From Hadesarchaea archaeon (GTDB lineage Archaea > Hadarchaeota > Hadarchaeia > Hadarchaeales > Hadarchaeaceae), in NCBI GenBank assembly GCA_029880065.1, contig JAOUPD010000061.1, positions 1 to 6,939 of the forward strand: 6,939 nt of DNA, in the 5' to 3' direction. Within the stretch, counting starts at the first letter, position 1, and the number at the start of each line of letters is the position of its first letter. Below the pieces are notes generated by a model, which had not been told where the DNA came from, searched no databases, and saw only the letters and a list, made by a program, of their open reading frames with translations. Of this stretch, positions 1 to 6,172 are shown in pieces. A program made the translations under genes and the position numbers.

Positions 1-297
1 TTTGATTTCTTCGTATGGTTTTGAGTCGACATCGATGTTGCGGACGAGCATGCAGATCGGCGTGCCGAGCGTCTTGCCTTGGAAAATTCCGGAGAGGATT
101 TCGACTCGGTCACGTTCCCTGCGTGGTGTCGCAAGGATTGACTGACCAGGGCGCCGCCTGTCGAGTTCGTGCTGTACATCCGCCTCGCTCAGCGGTAAAC
201 CAGCTGGGACACCATCGACAATCACTCCGATAGAAAGACCATGGCTCTCGCCCCAAGTTGTGATCTTAAATAACTTCCCGAATGTGTTCCCAGCCAT
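1..297 (-). CDS. aroC: chorismate synthase, N-terminal 99 residues (cut by left edge)
   Basis: This enzyme catalyses the last step of the common pathway, the trans-1,4 elimination of phosphate from EPSP to give chorismate, using reduced FMN in the cytoplasm. Only residues 1-99 are present and the frame is open to the edge. The family N-terminus is plain: NTFGKLFKITTWGESHG at residues 4-20, with His19 in the place of the family's catalytic histidine near residue 17, then VDGVPAGLPL (28-36), a DRRRPGQS stretch (46-53) and EILSGIFQGKTLGTPI (66-81). The ATG at 297 gives the usual family start and is preceded by GGAG (309-306) with 8 nt spacing. It shares one base with the aroA stop (TGATG), so translation is probably coupled to aroA. 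Family assignment is certain. Nothing can be said about the FMN-site residues beyond the edge. Confidence 0.96.
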   Translation of the reverse strand, partial: MAGNTFGKLFKITTWGESHGLSIGVIVDGVPAGLPLSEADVQHELDRRRPGQSILATPRRERDRVEILSGIFQGKTLGTPICMLVRNIDVDSKPYEEIK

Positions 298-1583
298 CAA
301 ATCAACTCCACTTTCCCCCCCAACTTTCGTATATCATCGACAAAGCTTGGATATGACACGCTAATGCTCTCTGCCCCCTCTATAATGGTTTCCCCCCACG
401 CGACTAAACTAGCTACCGCGAAAGCCATCGCCATTCGGTGGTCTCCATAGGAAGTGAGTTTTGCGCCTTTGAGTCGCTTCACTCCTCGAATGCGAAGCTC
501 GTCCGGTTGCTCCTTCACTTCGGCCCCCAACTTTCGAAGTTCACTTGCTAGAGCATGGATACGGTCGGTCTCCTTGAGCCGTAGATGGGGGATATTCAGG
601 AGTCTAGTCCGACCTTCGGCAACTGAGCCGAGCACCGCGAGCGCAGGCACCAAGTCAGGGTTATCGCCACAGTCGGCCTCGATTCCTGAGAGCTCCTCGC
701 CACCTGAGACTTCGACCGTCTTGCCTTTCACCCTTGCATCTGCCCCAAATTCACGGAGTAATTCAATAATCCGCTTGTCCCCTTGGGCGCTTTGTACATC
801 GAGGTTACTCACCCGCACGGTACCTCCCGCGAGTGCAGCTGCAGCGAGCACGAAAGCTGCTGAGGAGAAATCACCGGGGACATCAAAATCTATCGCCTTG
901 AAGACCTGCCCACCAGGAATTTTGAACTCCATAAGGGCTCGGTCGCGCTTGATTTTGGCCCCAGCCCCATCGAGCAACTCGAGCGTGATCTCGACATAGG
1001 GCTTGGATCGGAGTTCTTCGGTTACTGTTATCTCTACGTTCTCCTTCGCGTAGGGGGAAGCCAACAGTAACGCTGAGATAAACTGTGAACTTATCGTGCC
1101 TGTGATTTCCACTTCACCCCCGCGTAATCCACCACCAACAACTACCGGGGGCCTGCCTTGGGGCCCCTCGCAGCGTGCTTTAGCCCCTAACTTGTTGAGC
1201 GCCTCGATTAAAGGTCCAATTGGGCGGGCAAGAATTGATTCATCTCCGGTCAAACGTACGAGCTTGGGTGAAAGTGCTGCTATTGCGCTCATCAAACGAA
1301 TCGTTGTGCCTGAGTTGCGAGCGTCGATAATGTCAGCACGGGGCTTGAGTTCGCCAGCGGTTCCTAGTACTCTCCAAACATCATCTTCTTGGCTGACTTC
1401 CGCGCCGAGCGTTCGAATCGCTTCGATTGTCGCCTCGGTGTCGAAGCTTAAAAGTGGGTTGATAATCTTGCTTTCATCCCTCGCCAGCAACGCAACCATG
1501 AACGCTCGGTGGGTGTAACTTTTTGAGGGCGGCGCTTTAACTTCGCCTGCCAGTTTCGAGGGCATAACTTTCAACAACGCCAT
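297..1583 (-). CDS. aroA: 3-phosphoshikimate 1-carboxyvinyltransferase (EPSP synthase)
   Basis: The enzyme transfers the enolpyruvyl group of PEP to shikimate 3-phosphate, giving EPSP, the substrate of the downstream aroC product. From the ATG at 1583 it is 428 aa, normal for the family. Visible motifs are APPSKSYTHRA (18-27, with Lys21, Ser22, Arg26), NSGTTIR (90-96, the PEP/glyphosate loop), ARPIGPL (119-125, Arg120), SSQFISALLLA (165-175), DFSSAAF (238-244), GDNPDLVP (306-313, Asp310 as the likely catalytic acid), RLKETDRI (335-342) and YGDHRMAMA (379-387). The frame extends 6 codons upstream to a TTG at 1601, but that start has an SD directly against it. ATG 1583 has GGGAG (1592-1588) 4 nt away and gives the usual archaeal N-terminus. 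The C-terminal end reads SVSYPSF, without a lysine where the bacterial enzyme has one; I believe this is normal for archaeal members. Confidence 0.97.
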   Translation of the reverse strand: MALLKVMPSKLAGEVKAPPSKSYTHRAFMVALLARDESKIINPLLSFDTEATIEAIRTLGAEVSQEDDVWRVLGTAGELKPRADIIDARNSGTTIRLMSAIAALSPKLVRLTGDESILARPIGPLIEALNKLGAKARCEGPQGRPPVVVGGGLRGGEVEITGTISSQFISALLLASPYAKENVEITVTEELRSKPYVEITLELLDGAGAKIKRDRALMEFKIPGGQVFKAIDFDVPGDFSSAAFVLAAAALAGGTVRVSNLDVQSAQGDKRIIELLREFGADARVKGKTVEVSGGEELSGIEADCGDNPDLVPALAVLGSVAEGRTRLLNIPHLRLKETDRIHALASELRKLGAEVKEQPDELRIRGVKRLKGAKLTSYGDHRMAMAFAVASLVAWGETIIEGAESISVSYPSFVDDIRKLGGKVELI

Positions 1584-1612
1584 GGGGCTCCCGTTACACA
1601 ATCTCCGAAAGG

Positions 1613-1621
1613 TTTAATAAG
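1613..1621 (-). promoter_or_regulatory. candidate TATA box of the aroA-aroC operon
   Basis: Read on the minus strand the element is CTTATTAAA, preceded by a CAAATT stretch that could serve as a BRE. Archaeal initiation normally falls about 25 nt downstream, which would be near 1591, only about 8 nt before the aroA ATG at 1583. This predicts a very short leader that barely includes the GGGAG at 1592-1588. The same bases read TTTAATAA on the plus strand and could also direct rightward transcription from about 1643. Assignment rests on spacing and base composition only. Confidence 0.4.
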
Positions 1622-1650
1622 AATTTGACGCTAGGGGGGTAGTTGGTGTA

Positions 1651-1715
1651 AGGTATGGCGAACCAGATGAGTTGCGACGGCGGTAATTGCTTTTATTGTT
1701 AGAGCAGCCATACCT
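1651..1715 (+). repeat. 9-bp perfect inverted repeat in the leader
   Basis: AGGTATGGC at 1651-1659 is exactly complementary to GCCATACCT at 1707-1715, with 47 nt between the arms. If this stretch is transcribed rightward, the arms could pair and form the base of a long hairpin. The left arm contains the ATG at 1655 of a possible small frame, and the right arm lies 4 nt after its stop codon. The repeat is directly visible; pairing in RNA and any function are inference. Confidence 0.5.
1655..1702 (+). CDS. possible 15-aa leader peptide ending Phe-Tyr-Cys
   Basis: The frame reads MANQMSCDGGNCFYC followed by TAG. GGTG at 1645-1648 lies 6 nt before the ATG, the same spacing and similar sequence to the GGTGA in front of the DHQ synthase gene. 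The peptide has three cysteines and adjacent Phe and Tyr codons, which is suggestive upstream of a Phe/Tyr operon. However, a 15-codon frame arises easily by chance, and attenuation by leader peptides is not an established archaeal mechanism. The frame is transcribed only if a promoter upstream of 1655 is active. I do not recognise the peptide and treat it as a hypothesis. Confidence 0.2.
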   Translation: MANQMSCDGGNCFYC

Positions 1716-1721
1716 AGGCCA

Positions 1722-1741
1722 CGAGCAAATTCTCGCTTTTT
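1722..1741 (+). terminator. small hairpin followed by a T tract (weak)
   Basis: CGAG (1722-1725) can pair with CTCG (1732-1735) around the loop CAAATT, followed by C and five T. GCCA (1718-1721) and TGGC (1741-1744) could extend it across a bulge. Archaeal RNA polymerase responds mainly to T tracts, so this could stop or pause a transcript starting near 1643. The stem is only 4 bp and the T run is short, so chance is a serious alternative. Confidence 0.15.
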
Positions 1742-1742
1742 G

Positions 1743-1764
1743 GCACACTTTTTAATGTGTGTGC
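1743..1764 (+). promoter_or_regulatory. dyad enclosing a TATA-like box: promoter/operator of the aroA' operon
   Basis: GCACAC (1743-1748) and GTGTGC (1759-1764) are perfect inverted arms flanking TTTTTAATGT, which contains a TATA-like core (TTTTTAAT, 1749-1756). Initiation about 25 nt downstream would fall near 1778, close to the SD at 1779, giving a leader of roughly 15 nt. A dyad laid over a TATA box is a common arrangement for archaeal repressors that block TBP/TFB binding. A second, shorter dyad, TGTG (1760-1763) and CACA (1772-1775), overlaps it. The arms are visible; the regulator and its ligand are unknown. Confidence 0.4.
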
Positions 1765-1778
1765 AGTATATCACATAC

Positions 1779-1784
1779 GGAGGT
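1779..1784 (+). promoter_or_regulatory. strong Shine-Dalgarno that fixes a TTG start
   Basis: GGAGGT lies 7 nt before the TTG at 1792. The only nearby in-frame alternative, GTG at 1786, is followed at once by TAA (1789-1791). The TTG is therefore the start of the ADH synthase gene. Confidence 0.85.
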
Positions 1785-1791
1785 AGTGTAA

Positions 1792-2592
1792 TTGTCCGAG
1801 ATTGGAAAGCGCGTTAGGCTTGAGCGGATAATCGACCGAAAGACAAGGCGAACTGTAATCGTGCCTATGGACCACGGCTTGAGTATGGGACCTATCGCAG
1901 GGCTAGAAGACATGGCATCAATTATAAACCAGATAGCTGATGGTGGGGCAAACGCCGTCGTGCTCCACAAAGGAATCATTCGCGCAGGGCACCGAGGATA
2001 CGGAAAGGATATTGGGCTTATCATTCACCTCTCGGGGAGCACCTCGCTGGGGCCTGACCCCAACTGTAAGGTTCCGGTAGCGACAGTTGAGGAGGCAATC
2101 AGCTTGGGCGCGGACGCCGTCTCGGTCCACGTTAACGTGGGTGCGGCGAACGAACCGGAACAGCTCCAGGCATTAGGTGATGTAGCTGAAACATGCGCGG
2201 ACTGGGGCATGCCTTTATTTGCGATGATGTACCCACGCGGTCCCAAAATAAAGAACCAACATGCCCCCGAGGTAGTTGCGCAGGTAGCACGGGTCGGAGC
2301 GGAACTGGGAGCTGATATAATTAAGACCTCTTACACCGGGGACATCAACTCCTTCCGAAAGGTTGTCCGGGGCTGCCCTGTGCCAGTGGTGATTGCTGGT
2401 GGTCCAAAGATGGCGACCGAGCGGGATGTGTTTGAGATGGTGGGCGAGGCGATTAAAGCTGGCGCGATAGGGGTTTCGATAGGGCGTAACATCTTCCAGC
2501 ACCGGAACCCTACCGGAATGACTCGGGCGCTGACGCAGATCGTGCACGGAAAAGTCTCAGTCGATCGGGCGATGCGTGAACTCAAGCGGTGA
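1792..2592 (+). CDS. aroA': 2-amino-3,7-dideoxy-D-threo-hept-6-ulosonate (ADH) synthase
   Basis: This is the archaeal first step toward 3-dehydroquinate. A class I aldolase-type enzyme condenses a 6-deoxy-5-ketofructose 1-phosphate-derived unit with L-aspartate semialdehyde to give ADH, replacing DAHP synthase. The 266-aa protein is a single TIM barrel of the DeoC/FBA-I type. VPMDHGLSMGP (24-34) carries Asp27, MMYPRG (145-150) carries Tyr147 and DIIKTSYTGD (175-184) carries Lys178, the expected Schiff-base lysine. From memory these correspond to Asp33, Tyr153 and Lys184 of the Methanocaldococcus jannaschii enzyme, a constant offset of six that supports the alignment. IAGGPK (201-206) and SIGRNIFQ (229-236) are the phosphate-binding ends of the last strands. 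It is the first gene of the plus-strand operon, starts with TTG, and is followed after 6 nt by DHQ synthase II, its metabolic partner. Confidence 0.96.
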   Translation: MSEIGKRVRLERIIDRKTRRTVIVPMDHGLSMGPIAGLEDMASIINQIADGGANAVVLHKGIIRAGHRGYGKDIGLIIHLSGSTSLGPDPNCKVPVATVEEAISLGADAVSVHVNVGAANEPEQLQALGDVAETCADWGMPLFAMMYPRGPKIKNQHAPEVVAQVARVGAELGADIIKTSYTGDINSFRKVVRGCPVPVVIAGGPKMATERDVFEMVGEAIKAGAIGVSIGRNIFQHRNPTGMTRALTQIVHGKVSVDRAMRELKR

Positions 2593-2598
2593 ACAAAA

Positions 2599-3714
2599 TT
2601 GCGCAAGCTTGTTTGGGTCAGGGCTGACTGGGAGGAGCCTTGGGGAAAGCGAAAACCGTTCATCAGCGCAGCGATTGAGGCTGGCGCGGATGTCGTGCTG
2701 GTGAATCCCGAGGAGACCCAAGAAGCGCTCAAGCTTGGAGCTATTGCTATCACGGCAAGCGAGCCAGCGCCAGGTGTTGGTGTGGTGATGTTGAGTGCTC
2801 GAAGCACTGCCGAGGTCGGACAAGTAATAAAGCAAATTGAGAAGCTGCACGAACAAGAAAAAAAGGTTGCGGTACTGGTCGAGATAGCGAACAAGGAACT
2901 TGAGCGCGCCGCTGTCAAAGCGGGAAAAGTAGCTGACTTCCTCGTTGCAATCACGCCCGACTGGAAGGTAATTCCGCTCGAGAATCTGATTGCTGAACTC
3001 CAAAGCGCTGAGGTTAAAGTTCTGACTGGGGTGAAGAACGCCGAGGAAGCCAAAGTCGCGATAGAAACACTAGAGATCGGTGTTGCCGGTGTGTTGCTTG
3101 ACCCGCGAGAGCGTGGAGCTGGAGAAATCCGCAAAGTGTGTGAGGCATTCGAGCTGCTCACGCTTGAAAAGCTTGAGCTTGTGCCAGCGAAGGTCACCAC
3201 AGTTCGTCCCGTAGGTATGGGCGACCGAGCCTGCGTTGACACCACCTCACTCATGAGCGTTGGTGAGGGGATGTTGGTGGGAAGCCAGGCGGGTGGCATG
3301 TTTCTCGTTCATTCAGAAACTTTGTTAAGTGAATTTGTCGAGCCTCGTCCATTTCGCGTGAATGCAGGGGCAGTGCACGCCTACATCCGATTGCCCGGGG
3401 GGAAGACGAAATACATGTCAGAGCTAGGCGCGGGCGACGAGGTACTGCTCGTAAACGCTAGGGGCGAGTCCAGGGTGGGTGTGGTTGGACGGGTAAAGAT
3501 AGAGCGTCGGCCGCTGTTGTTCGTTGAGGCCGAGCGTGAAGGAGAAAAATTCAAAACGCTGCTCCAGAATGCTGAAACAATAAACCTCGTCGACAAAAGT
3601 GGAAAACCGATCTCGGTGGCGAAGCTCAAGCCCGGTGACGAGGTGCTCGTACATCTCGAGCGAGCTGGACGACATTTTGGCGTTAAGGTTGAAGAGACAG
3701 TAGTCGAGAGATAA
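2599..3714 (+). CDS. aroB': 3-dehydroquinate synthase type II
   Basis: This NAD-dependent archaeal enzyme oxidatively deaminates ADH and cyclises the product to 3-dehydroquinate. It is unrelated to bacterial AroB. The 371-aa length is normal for the family. The N-terminus VWVRADWEEPWGKRK (5-19) and the blocks GMGDRACVDTTSLM (206-219), GEGMLVGSQAGGMFLVHSE (222-240) and PRPFRVNAGAVHAY (249-262) are diagnostic. The C-terminal part contains two LxxGDEVL segments (276-283 and 343-350) that belong to the family's beta-rich end, finishing GRHFGVKVEE (357-366). The start is TTG at 2599. GGTGA (2588-2592), which includes the stop of the preceding gene, lies 6 nt upstream and probably acts as the SD, linking translation of the two genes. 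aroD follows after 6 nt. Confidence 0.97.
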   Translation: MRKLVWVRADWEEPWGKRKPFISAAIEAGADVVLVNPEETQEALKLGAIAITASEPAPGVGVVMLSARSTAEVGQVIKQIEKLHEQEKKVAVLVEIANKELERAAVKAGKVADFLVAITPDWKVIPLENLIAELQSAEVKVLTGVKNAEEAKVAIETLEIGVAGVLLDPRERGAGEIRKVCEAFELLTLEKLELVPAKVTTVRPVGMGDRACVDTTSLMSVGEGMLVGSQAGGMFLVHSETLLSEFVEPRPFRVNAGAVHAYIRLPGGKTKYMSELGAGDEVLLVNARGESRVGVVGRVKIERRPLLFVEAEREGEKFKTLLQNAETINLVDKSGKPISVAKLKPGDEVLVHLERAGRHFGVKVEETVVER

Positions 3715-3720
3715 ACAGGG

Positions 3721-4458
3721 GTGTTTACTTTGGGCGAGCTGAGGTTGGGCAAACACAAGTTGTCAACTCCAGCCATCTGTGGTTCAGTAATGGCTGAAAA
3801 AGTCGACGAAATGAAAGCTGGCGTAGCCAAAGCTATCGAACAGGGCGCGGACTTGGTCGAGCTCCGGGTGGATGGACTTCACGATCAAGCAGGCTGGGAG
3901 GAGCTGCTGCCCGTCAAAGCTCCGGTGATTTTGACGAACCGCTTGGAAAGCGAGGGAGGCGGCTTTAAGGGAGATGAAAATAAGCGTATCGAGGTGCTGC
4001 TCCAGGGCGTCGCGCGAGGGGTTTCCTGCATCGACATCGAACTCTCGACTCCCGAACCCCTGCGTGAGCGGGTGGTTTCGCAGGCTAAAAAATCCGGTGT
4101 CGCGGTGATAATGTCCTGCCACGATTTTTCCATAACGCCATCCATCGAAGTTATGATAGGCACTGCAAAGCGCTTAGCGGGAGCTGGGTGCGACATTGCG
4201 AAGATTGTGACATTCGCGGAGGGCACAGAGGACGCGCTCCGCATGCTTGATTTCCTAGCTCAGGTGCAGGATGAGGTAGCGGTGCCAATCATAGCATTCG
4301 CAATGGGGGACGCCGGCAAGATAACGCGCATTGCTGCCCCGATATTAGGTTCACCCATTGTTTACGCGGCTGCAGGCAAGGCAACCGCGCCTGGACAGCT
4401 CGATGTAGCGACGATGAAGCGCTTGTTACATGAGTTGATTCCCAAGGAGAAACGATGA
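3721..4458 (+). CDS. aroD: 3-dehydroquinate dehydratase, type I
   Basis: The enzyme dehydrates 3-dehydroquinate to 3-dehydroshikimate through a Schiff base in the class I mechanism. Numbered from GTG 3721 (245 aa), the active-site signature is complete: VELRVD (46-51, Glu47 and Arg49), TNR (72-74), CIDIE (103-107), SCHDF (132-136, His134 as general acid-base), AKIVTFAEG (160-168, Lys161 as the imine lysine), FAMGDAGKITR (193-203) and ATAPGQL (221-227). The start is uncertain. GTG 3721 lacks a well-placed SD, whereas TTG 3730 has GGGGTG (3718-3723) 6 nt upstream, the spacing seen for the preceding gene, and would remove three residues. Both give a normal N-terminus leading into STPAICGSV. The gene overlaps aroE by 4 nt (ATGA), so translation of the pair is probably coupled. 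Confidence 0.95.
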   Translation: MFTLGELRLGKHKLSTPAICGSVMAEKVDEMKAGVAKAIEQGADLVELRVDGLHDQAGWEELLPVKAPVILTNRLESEGGGFKGDENKRIEVLLQGVARGVSCIDIELSTPEPLRERVVSQAKKSGVAVIMSCHDFSITPSIEVMIGTAKRLAGAGCDIAKIVTFAEGTEDALRMLDFLAQVQDEVAVPIIAFAMGDAGKITRIAAPILGSPIVYAAAGKATAPGQLDVATMKRLLHELIPKEKR

Positions 4459-5315
4459 ACTTGACGAAGCTCAAACTCTTCGCGCTGATAGGCGACCCAG
4501 TTGAGCAAAGTCTCTCGCCAGTCATGCACAATGCTGCCTTCCGCGCTCTTGGGCTTAACTGTGCTTACATCGCCCTTCGCGTGCCAAAGCCCATGCTTGC
4601 TGACGCAATTGCTGGCGTCCAGGCGCTGGGTATCGCTGGGCTCAACGTCACCATCCCTCACAAGATAGGTATCGTCAGTCTGCTCGATGAGCTCGATGAG
4701 TCCGCGAGCTTAGTAGGCGCGGTCAACACGGTCAAGAAAAATCGAGGGAAGCTAATCGGGTTCAACACCGACGGGGAGGGTGCCATCCGAGCGCTTCAGG
4801 GAAAAATTGGCTCCGTTAAGGGGAAGGAAGTGATGCTCTTGGGTGCAGGGGGGGCTGCCCGCGCCATCGCGTTCTCCTTAGCTAGGGCAGGCGCAAGGCT
4901 CACAATCGCCAACCGCACCGTCCCAAAGGCGCGGGCGCTGGCGTCGACAATCGAGCAAAAGCTGGGGATAAATGTGGGAGTAGCTTCCTTGGGTCGCACC
5001 GAACTCACCAAGGCTTTGAAAAATGCGGATGTCCTAATCAACGCCACGTCAGTAGGGATGTACCCCAAGATCAACAAAACCCTAGTGCGTGCGAGCATGA
5101 TGCATCGCGGACTCGTTGTTTATGATATCGTCTACGAACCTCTCCGGACGAAGCTGTTGCGAGAGGCGAGGCGAGCGAGGGGAAAGACTATCGATGGGTT
5201 AGGAATGCTCGTGCATCAAGGCGCGCTAGCGTTCGAGATTTGGACTGGTAAGCGTGCGCCCGTTAAAATTATGAGGGCTGCAGCAAAACGGGAGTTGAGG
5301 GGGGAAAGCAGGTGA
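4455..5315 (+). CDS. aroE: shikimate dehydrogenase (NADP-dependent)
   Basis: The enzyme reduces 3-dehydroshikimate to shikimate. At 286 aa it has the usual two-domain layout. The substrate domain shows GDPVEQSLSPVMHNAAF (13-29, with Ser19 and Ser21), GLNVTIPHK (62-70, catalytic Lys70), GAVNTV (88-93) and GFNTDGEGA (102-110, catalytic Asp106). The cofactor domain has the GAGGAARA loop (130-137) and ANRT (152-155), whose Asn-Arg-Thr favours NADP(H). NATSVGM (196-202) and GLGMLVHQGALAFEIWTG (248-265, Gln255) complete the family signature. The ATG at 4455 has GGAG (4446-4449) 5 nt upstream and overlaps the aroD stop. Its own TGA overlaps the tyrA GTG by 4 nt. It is a stand-alone AroE, not fused to AroD as in plants and some bacteria. 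Confidence 0.97.
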   Translation: MNLTKLKLFALIGDPVEQSLSPVMHNAAFRALGLNCAYIALRVPKPMLADAIAGVQALGIAGLNVTIPHKIGIVSLLDELDESASLVGAVNTVKKNRGKLIGFNTDGEGAIRALQGKIGSVKGKEVMLLGAGGAARAIAFSLARAGARLTIANRTVPKARALASTIEQKLGINVGVASLGRTELTKALKNADVLINATSVGMYPKINKTLVRASMMHRGLVVYDIVYEPLRTKLLREARRARGKTIDGLGMLVHQGALAFEIWTGKRAPVKIMRAAAKRELRGESR

Positions 5316-6172
5316 AGGTCGCTGTCATCGGCGCGGGCGCGATGGGGCAATGGCTGGCTGGTTTTGTCAAACAAAATTTGGACGAGGTTGTAGTCGCAGA
5401 TGTCAGCGCAACCAAGGCCGAGCGGGTGGCCAAAGAATTGGGTATAAGCTCTAAGTCGGTCGCCGAAGCTGCTGCAGAAGCTGAGCTCGTGCTGGTCGCT
5501 GTGCCGATCTCCAAGACTCCTGAAGTCATCAAATCGCTTACTGGGCAAGTCCAACGGGGGGTGCTGATCGCCGATATTACCTCAGTAAAGAGCGATGTCG
5601 TTGAGGTCATGAAGACCATAGAAGCAAAAGTCGAGCTTGTATCACTCCATCCCCTCTTCGGCCCAGGGGCGGCAAGCGTCAAGGGGAAAGATTTCGTGGT
5701 GGTGCCAGTAAAGCCCGGCCAACGCTACGCCGCGCTCAAAAACCGCTTAATCGAACTGGGCGCGCGGGTCACCGAGATGGACGCGGAGGAGCATGACCGT
5801 TTGATGGCGATAACTCAATGCATGACCCATTTCGTGCTTCTCGTCTACCTCGACGCGCTCAAGTCGATGAAAGGGCTTAAACAAGCGGAAAAGCTTCGCA
5901 CCCCAATGTTTGCGACTTTACTCGATCTAGCTAAATCCGTGCTCGCGGGGAACCCTGAGCTATACGGCGAACTTCAGGTGCGCAACCGATACGCGCGAGT
6001 CGTGCGGAGTTCGCTCCTCGAGGCCTGCCGTTCGCTGGACATCGCCTTCTCTGCGGGCGATGCCAAAAGCGTTCGAGCAATCTTCAAAGAGGCGCTGGCT
6101 CCATGGGGGTCGGCTAAAACCAAAAATGCATACAAAAGAATGTATGAAAGATTTGAGGAGGGTAAAACATGA
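5312..6172 (+). CDS. tyrA: prephenate dehydrogenase (TyrA), no chorismate mutase domain
   Basis: The enzyme oxidatively decarboxylates prephenate to 4-hydroxyphenylpyruvate for tyrosine. The 286-aa protein has an N-terminal Rossmann fold with GAGAMG (7-12); Asp30 at the end of the second strand argues for NAD rather than NADP. The catalytic region contains SVKSDV (91-96), SLHPLFGPGA (111-120, His113 as the expected catalytic histidine), EEHDRLMA (159-166) and QCMTHF (169-174). The helical dimer domain includes GNPELYGELQVRNRYARVV (213-231). No chorismate mutase or ACT domain is attached, unlike many TyrA proteins. Prephenate against arogenate preference cannot be read from the sequence. The GTG at 5312 overlaps the aroE stop (GTGA) behind a G-rich SD around 5298-5304. 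The last 18 or so codons are strikingly AT-rich compared with the rest of the gene. It overlaps pheA by 4 nt. Confidence 0.95.
   Translation: MKVAVIGAGAMGQWLAGFVKQNLDEVVVADVSATKAERVAKELGISSKSVAEAAAEAELVLVAVPISKTPEVIKSLTGQVQRGVLIADITSVKSDVVEVMKTIEAKVELVSLHPLFGPGAASVKGKDFVVVPVKPGQRYAALKNRLIELGARVTEMDAEEHDRLMAITQCMTHFVLLVYLDALKSMKGLKQAEKLRTPMFATLLDLAKSVLAGNPELYGELQVRNRYARVVRSSLLEACRSLDIAFSAGDAKSVRAIFKEALAPWGSAKTKNAYKRMYERFEEGKT

Larger units (their letters stand above)
1584..1791. other. intergenic region between divergent aro operons
   Basis: About 200 bp separate the aroA start (minus strand) from the ADH synthase start (plus strand). No protein homologue or tRNA fold was recognised. The stretch holds an AT-rich element at 1613-1621 that could serve as a TATA box on either strand, a 9-bp inverted repeat (1651-1659 with 1707-1715), a possible 15-codon frame (1655-1702), a small hairpin followed by five T (1722-1741), a dyad around a second TATA-like box (1743-1764) and a strong SD (1779-1784). 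It must contain the promoters of both operons. Which elements are used cannot be decided from sequence alone. Confidence 0.85.

Noticed and set aside
15..233. 72-codon Cys/Arg-rich open frame on the plus strand
   Set aside because: It is antisense to the well-supported aroC N-terminus; the Cys and Arg residues come from complementing its codons.
454..999. 181-codon open frame on the plus strand
   Set aside because: It is antisense to aroA, with Ser/Pro-rich low-complexity content and no SD or promoter of its own.
1096..1518. 140-codon open frame on the plus strand
   Set aside because: It is also antisense to aroA, with the same shadow composition and no family resemblance.
1602..1791. Possible tRNA or small structured RNA in the intergenic region
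   Set aside because: No cloverleaf, T-loop consensus or CCA-adjacent acceptor pairing could be found on either strand.
2857..2865. A AAA AAG heptamer in DHQ synthase II, resembling a -1 frameshift site
   Set aside because: The zero frame continues through a normal full-length family protein, the -1 frame stops within about 15 codons, and no stimulatory structure was seen. It encodes an ordinary Glu-Lys-Lys.
2331..3299. 322-codon open frame on the minus strand
   Set aside because: It lies opposite ADH synthase and DHQ synthase II, crosses their boundary, and encodes a Ser/Thr/Ala-rich protein with no recognisable motif. Both genes on the other strand are certain, so this is an antisense shadow caused by codon bias.
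6129..6146. CATAC/GTATG inverted repeat near the 3' end of tyrA
   Set aside because: It is only 5 bp in an AT-rich coding stretch, too weak to call a hairpin, an internal promoter or an operator.
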